Of a stretch of DNA of 64,000 bases, positions 61,960-64,000 are shown piece after piece. The stretch is from Moringa oleifera (lineage: Eukaryota > Streptophyta > Magnoliopsida > Brassicales > Moringaceae), in the NCBI GenBank assembly GCA_021397835.1, contig JAJFZO010000230.1, positions 4,582,001 through 4,646,000 of the forward strand. The letters run 5' to 3'. Every line of letters starts with the position of its first letter. The stretch's first letter is position 1. The translations under genes were made by a program, and so were the position numbers. Under the pieces are notes generated by a model. That model saw nothing but the letters and a program-made list of their open reading frames with translations, was not told the origin of the DNA and made no database searches.

Positions 61960-62483
61960 AAGAGAACTTAACGAGTAGGCAGTCTTCATATTTCAAGATG
62001 ATGTTTGTTATTTTCACCAAGCCTATTCATTGATTCATCTTGTACCCAAAAGAAGAAAAATAAATACTTTAATTCTTTTTTCATTCTTAATTTTTGGTGT
62101 TGCCATTTTCATCTGAATTTCTTACACCAAGTAGTTTTTTTTTCCATTTTTTCAGTTTTTCTTCTACCTTTGGATGTTGTGTATAGATAATAGAGACCCA
62201 TCGAGGCCCAAATGATCTGACAGGCAAGGTGCAGTCTCAATCTTGATCAGCTTAATTGATTAGTTTGTTTTCCCTCCAATTTCTTTCTCTCTCTCTCTCT
62301 CTCCCTCACCCTCTGCCCCCAAATTGCTAGAGGTTTTCCCAAACAAGACCTATCAACCAAAGTAGAAATTTCAACAGAGTGAAAATGTACTCTTCTACTT
62401 TATTTCAAGATTTCTCTGCAAAACCTATGCTTCTGGCAAGAAGTATTTTTACCCAGTAACCAACATCGGCTAACAGTAACAGA

Positions 62484-64000
62484 ATGCATTCTGCTTCTTT
62501 AATGGTCATCTGGGTATATTTCTTTCTCTTCCTTAAGTGGACATTTCCCTCACTTTCTCTCCGGCCTGCAAACAATCTCACCCTCTATGGTGATGCTTAC
62601 TTCAGAAACAACAGCATTAGTCTCACTCAAGAACCAAGCTGCCTCTCTACTTCTTCTTCTTCTTCTTCTTCTTCTTCATCTTCTCCTCCTCCTTCCCCAT
62701 CTGGGATTGGAAGAGCACTTTATGTGTACCCGATTCGCTTTCTTGATTCTAGGACTAAAACTGCAGCATCTTTCTCTTGCCGCTTCTCGTTCTCTGTCGT
62801 CCCCTCCCCAGTGTGTCCTTTTGGAGATGGTATCGCATTCTTGATCACCTCAATGCTGATTCTTTCAGCTTCTCTAATGGCTTTGTCGGGCTCCCAGATT
62901 CTAGGTTAAATCCCCAAGATTCTTTCATTGCCGTGGAGTTTGATACAAGTTTTGACCCTTCCTTAGGAGACATTAACGATAATCATATTGGTCTTGATGT
63001 CAACACGGTCGTCTCTGTGGCTGCTGTTGATGCTCGGTCAAAAGGAATTGATCTTAAGAGTGGCAGGCAGATCACAGCATGGATTGAGTACAATGATGAA
63101 ATGAAATTAATTCGGGTATGGGTTGGTTACCTGCCAATCAAGCCTCCAAGTCCTATTCTTGCAGTCCAGGTCGACCTCTCCTCACAATTCAAGGAGTATA
63201 TGCACGTCGGTTTCTCTGCTTCTAATGGGCAAGGCTCAGCCATGCACATTGTGGAGCGTTGGCGATTCAAGACATTTAGGTCTCACGCTTCTGAGACTCC
63301 TGTGAGTACAGTTGAAGAAGGAGACTGTTTTGTCTGTTCACCGGAGGAATCACTCAACAGCAGCGGTACGGCTTTCTCCCATAAAATAAAATTCAAGATA
63401 GGGGACATGGATCTTGGCTTGGGAGGTTTAACTGCATCGGCCCTCTCCATAGTTGCCATTGTGGCTATAATCAGTTTCTTTGTGATTAGGAAGAAAAGCT
63501 GCGTTGGCAGAACAAGCAAAGAAGGCCGAACTTATAGAGTTCAAATGAACAGAGTACCAGAAAGATTGTCACTTGCAGAAATTATATCAGCTACTATGGG
63601 GTTTAATCAGAACAGAATTGTGGGTGAAGGGGCGTCAGCCACAGTCTACAAAGGGTCTCTGCCCTCTGGTGGAACAGTAGCGGTTAAGAGGTTTGATAAG
63701 GGAAACTGGATTGAATACAATCGTAATCCCTTCAATACTGAATTTGCAACAATGGTGGGTTGCTTGAGGCACAAGAATTTGGTGCAGCTACATGGTTGGT
63801 GCTGCGAAGGCACAGAGTTAGTCCTGGTTTACGAGTACTTGCCAAATGGAAGCCTTGACCATATACTTCACAGTAAGTCCAGTTCTGCTACTCTCCTCTC
63901 CTGGCATAAAAGACTGAATATAATTTTCGGAGTTGCCTCTGCTCTCTCATATCTGCATGAGGAGTGTGAGAGACAAATAATTCATAGAGATGTGAAGACC
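62484..64000 (+). CDS. L-type lectin-domain receptor kinase, LecRK-S.6-like, 3' partial with a 1-base frameshift
   Basis: The ATG at 62484 opens a signal peptide and the first part of a legume-lectin domain (NLTLYGDAYF, a poly-Ser tract from a TCT repeat, IGRALYVYPIRF, CPFGDGIAFLIT) as far as about 62852. The lectin domain then continues in the next frame, from about 62853 (NADSFSFSNGFVGLPDSRL, VEFDTSFDPSLGDINDNHIG, with the metal-binding Asp/Asn pattern). That frame stays open to the window end. It holds a transmembrane helix (about 63425-63500) and a kinase domain with GEGASATVYKG, the catalytic lysine in VAVKRF, LVYEYLPNGSL and HRDVK at the very end. One base appears missing within ACCTCAATG at 62848-62856. 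If real, the protein ends after 141 residues; if an error, this is a normal receptor. In Arabidopsis LecRK-S.6 (At5g42120) is next to MFL1 (recalled), which supports this subgroup. The C-lobe lies outside the window. Confidence 0.88.

Larger units (their letters stand above)
60291..62483. other. Spacer: MFL1 3' region and lectin-kinase promoter
   Basis: No gene is supported. It holds a 17-bp direct repeat (61788-61804 and 61831-61847), a 19-bp tandem duplication (61876-61913), a T-run followed by a G-run (61920-61959) and a (CT)n tract at 62286-62303 near the expected start of the lectin kinase transcript. Confidence 0.5.

Overview
The window is nuclear DNA of a flowering plant. Its genes have GT-AG introns, and the space between them is very AT-rich and full of microsatellites and small non-autonomous elements. 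The protein families are plant-specific: extensin, IDA-like peptide, PRAF, CMPG-type U-box and lectin receptor kinases. Everything fits a eudicot, probably a rosid; the species cannot be named from sequence alone. No rRNA, tRNA, CRISPR array or autonomous transposon was recognised.

Layout. 1-4.7 kb: last exons of a STY/Raf-like protein kinase (+), whose 5' part lies outside the window. 4.7-10.9 kb: mostly noncoding, with one 48-codon minus-strand ORF of unknown meaning. 10.9-12.6 kb: a classical extensin (-) with a 3'-UTR intron and an apparent 4-base frameshift just after the signal peptide. 12.6-18.4 kb: AT-rich spacer with a 2 x 118-bp tandem duplication. 18.4-22.8 kb: a six-exon RRM protein of the nuclear-speckle RNA-binding (NSR) type (-). 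24.7-26.5 kb: a frameshifted, 3'-truncated G-type lectin receptor kinase pseudogene (-). 26.5-33.7 kb: AT-rich spacer with MITE-like elements. 34.3-40.7 kb: a complete nine-exon PH-RCC1-FYVE-BRX (PRAF) gene (+). 40.7-50.0 kb: spacer. 50.0-50.3 kb: an IDA-like peptide gene (-). 54.8-56.0 kb: a single-exon CMPG-type U-box E3 ligase (+) with W-boxes upstream. 59.0-60.3 kb: an intronless chloroplast mitoferrin-like carrier (+). 62.5-64.0 kb: an L-type lectin receptor kinase (+), with a 1-base frameshift, running off the window.

The gene order is informative. From memory, Arabidopsis has extensin, NSR, PRAF1 and an IDA-like gene together near At1g76930-At1g76952, and a PRAF-like gene, mitoferrin-like 1 and LecRK-S.6 together near At5g42120-At5g42140. 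This window seems to hold the unsplit version of both neighbourhoods, joined at the PRAF gene. The genes do not form one pathway. Several act in wall structure, signalling, abscission or immunity.

The main noncoding observations are: a dispersed inverted-repeat element family (24.5, 29.9-30.3 and 52.3-52.8 kb), one copy of which ends where the receptor-kinase pseudogene is truncated; a short AT-rich sequence family scattered through the spacers; a SINE-like insertion with 14-bp target-site duplications in a PRAF intron; and a small hairpin MITE upstream of PRAF. I did not find a clearly new biological system.
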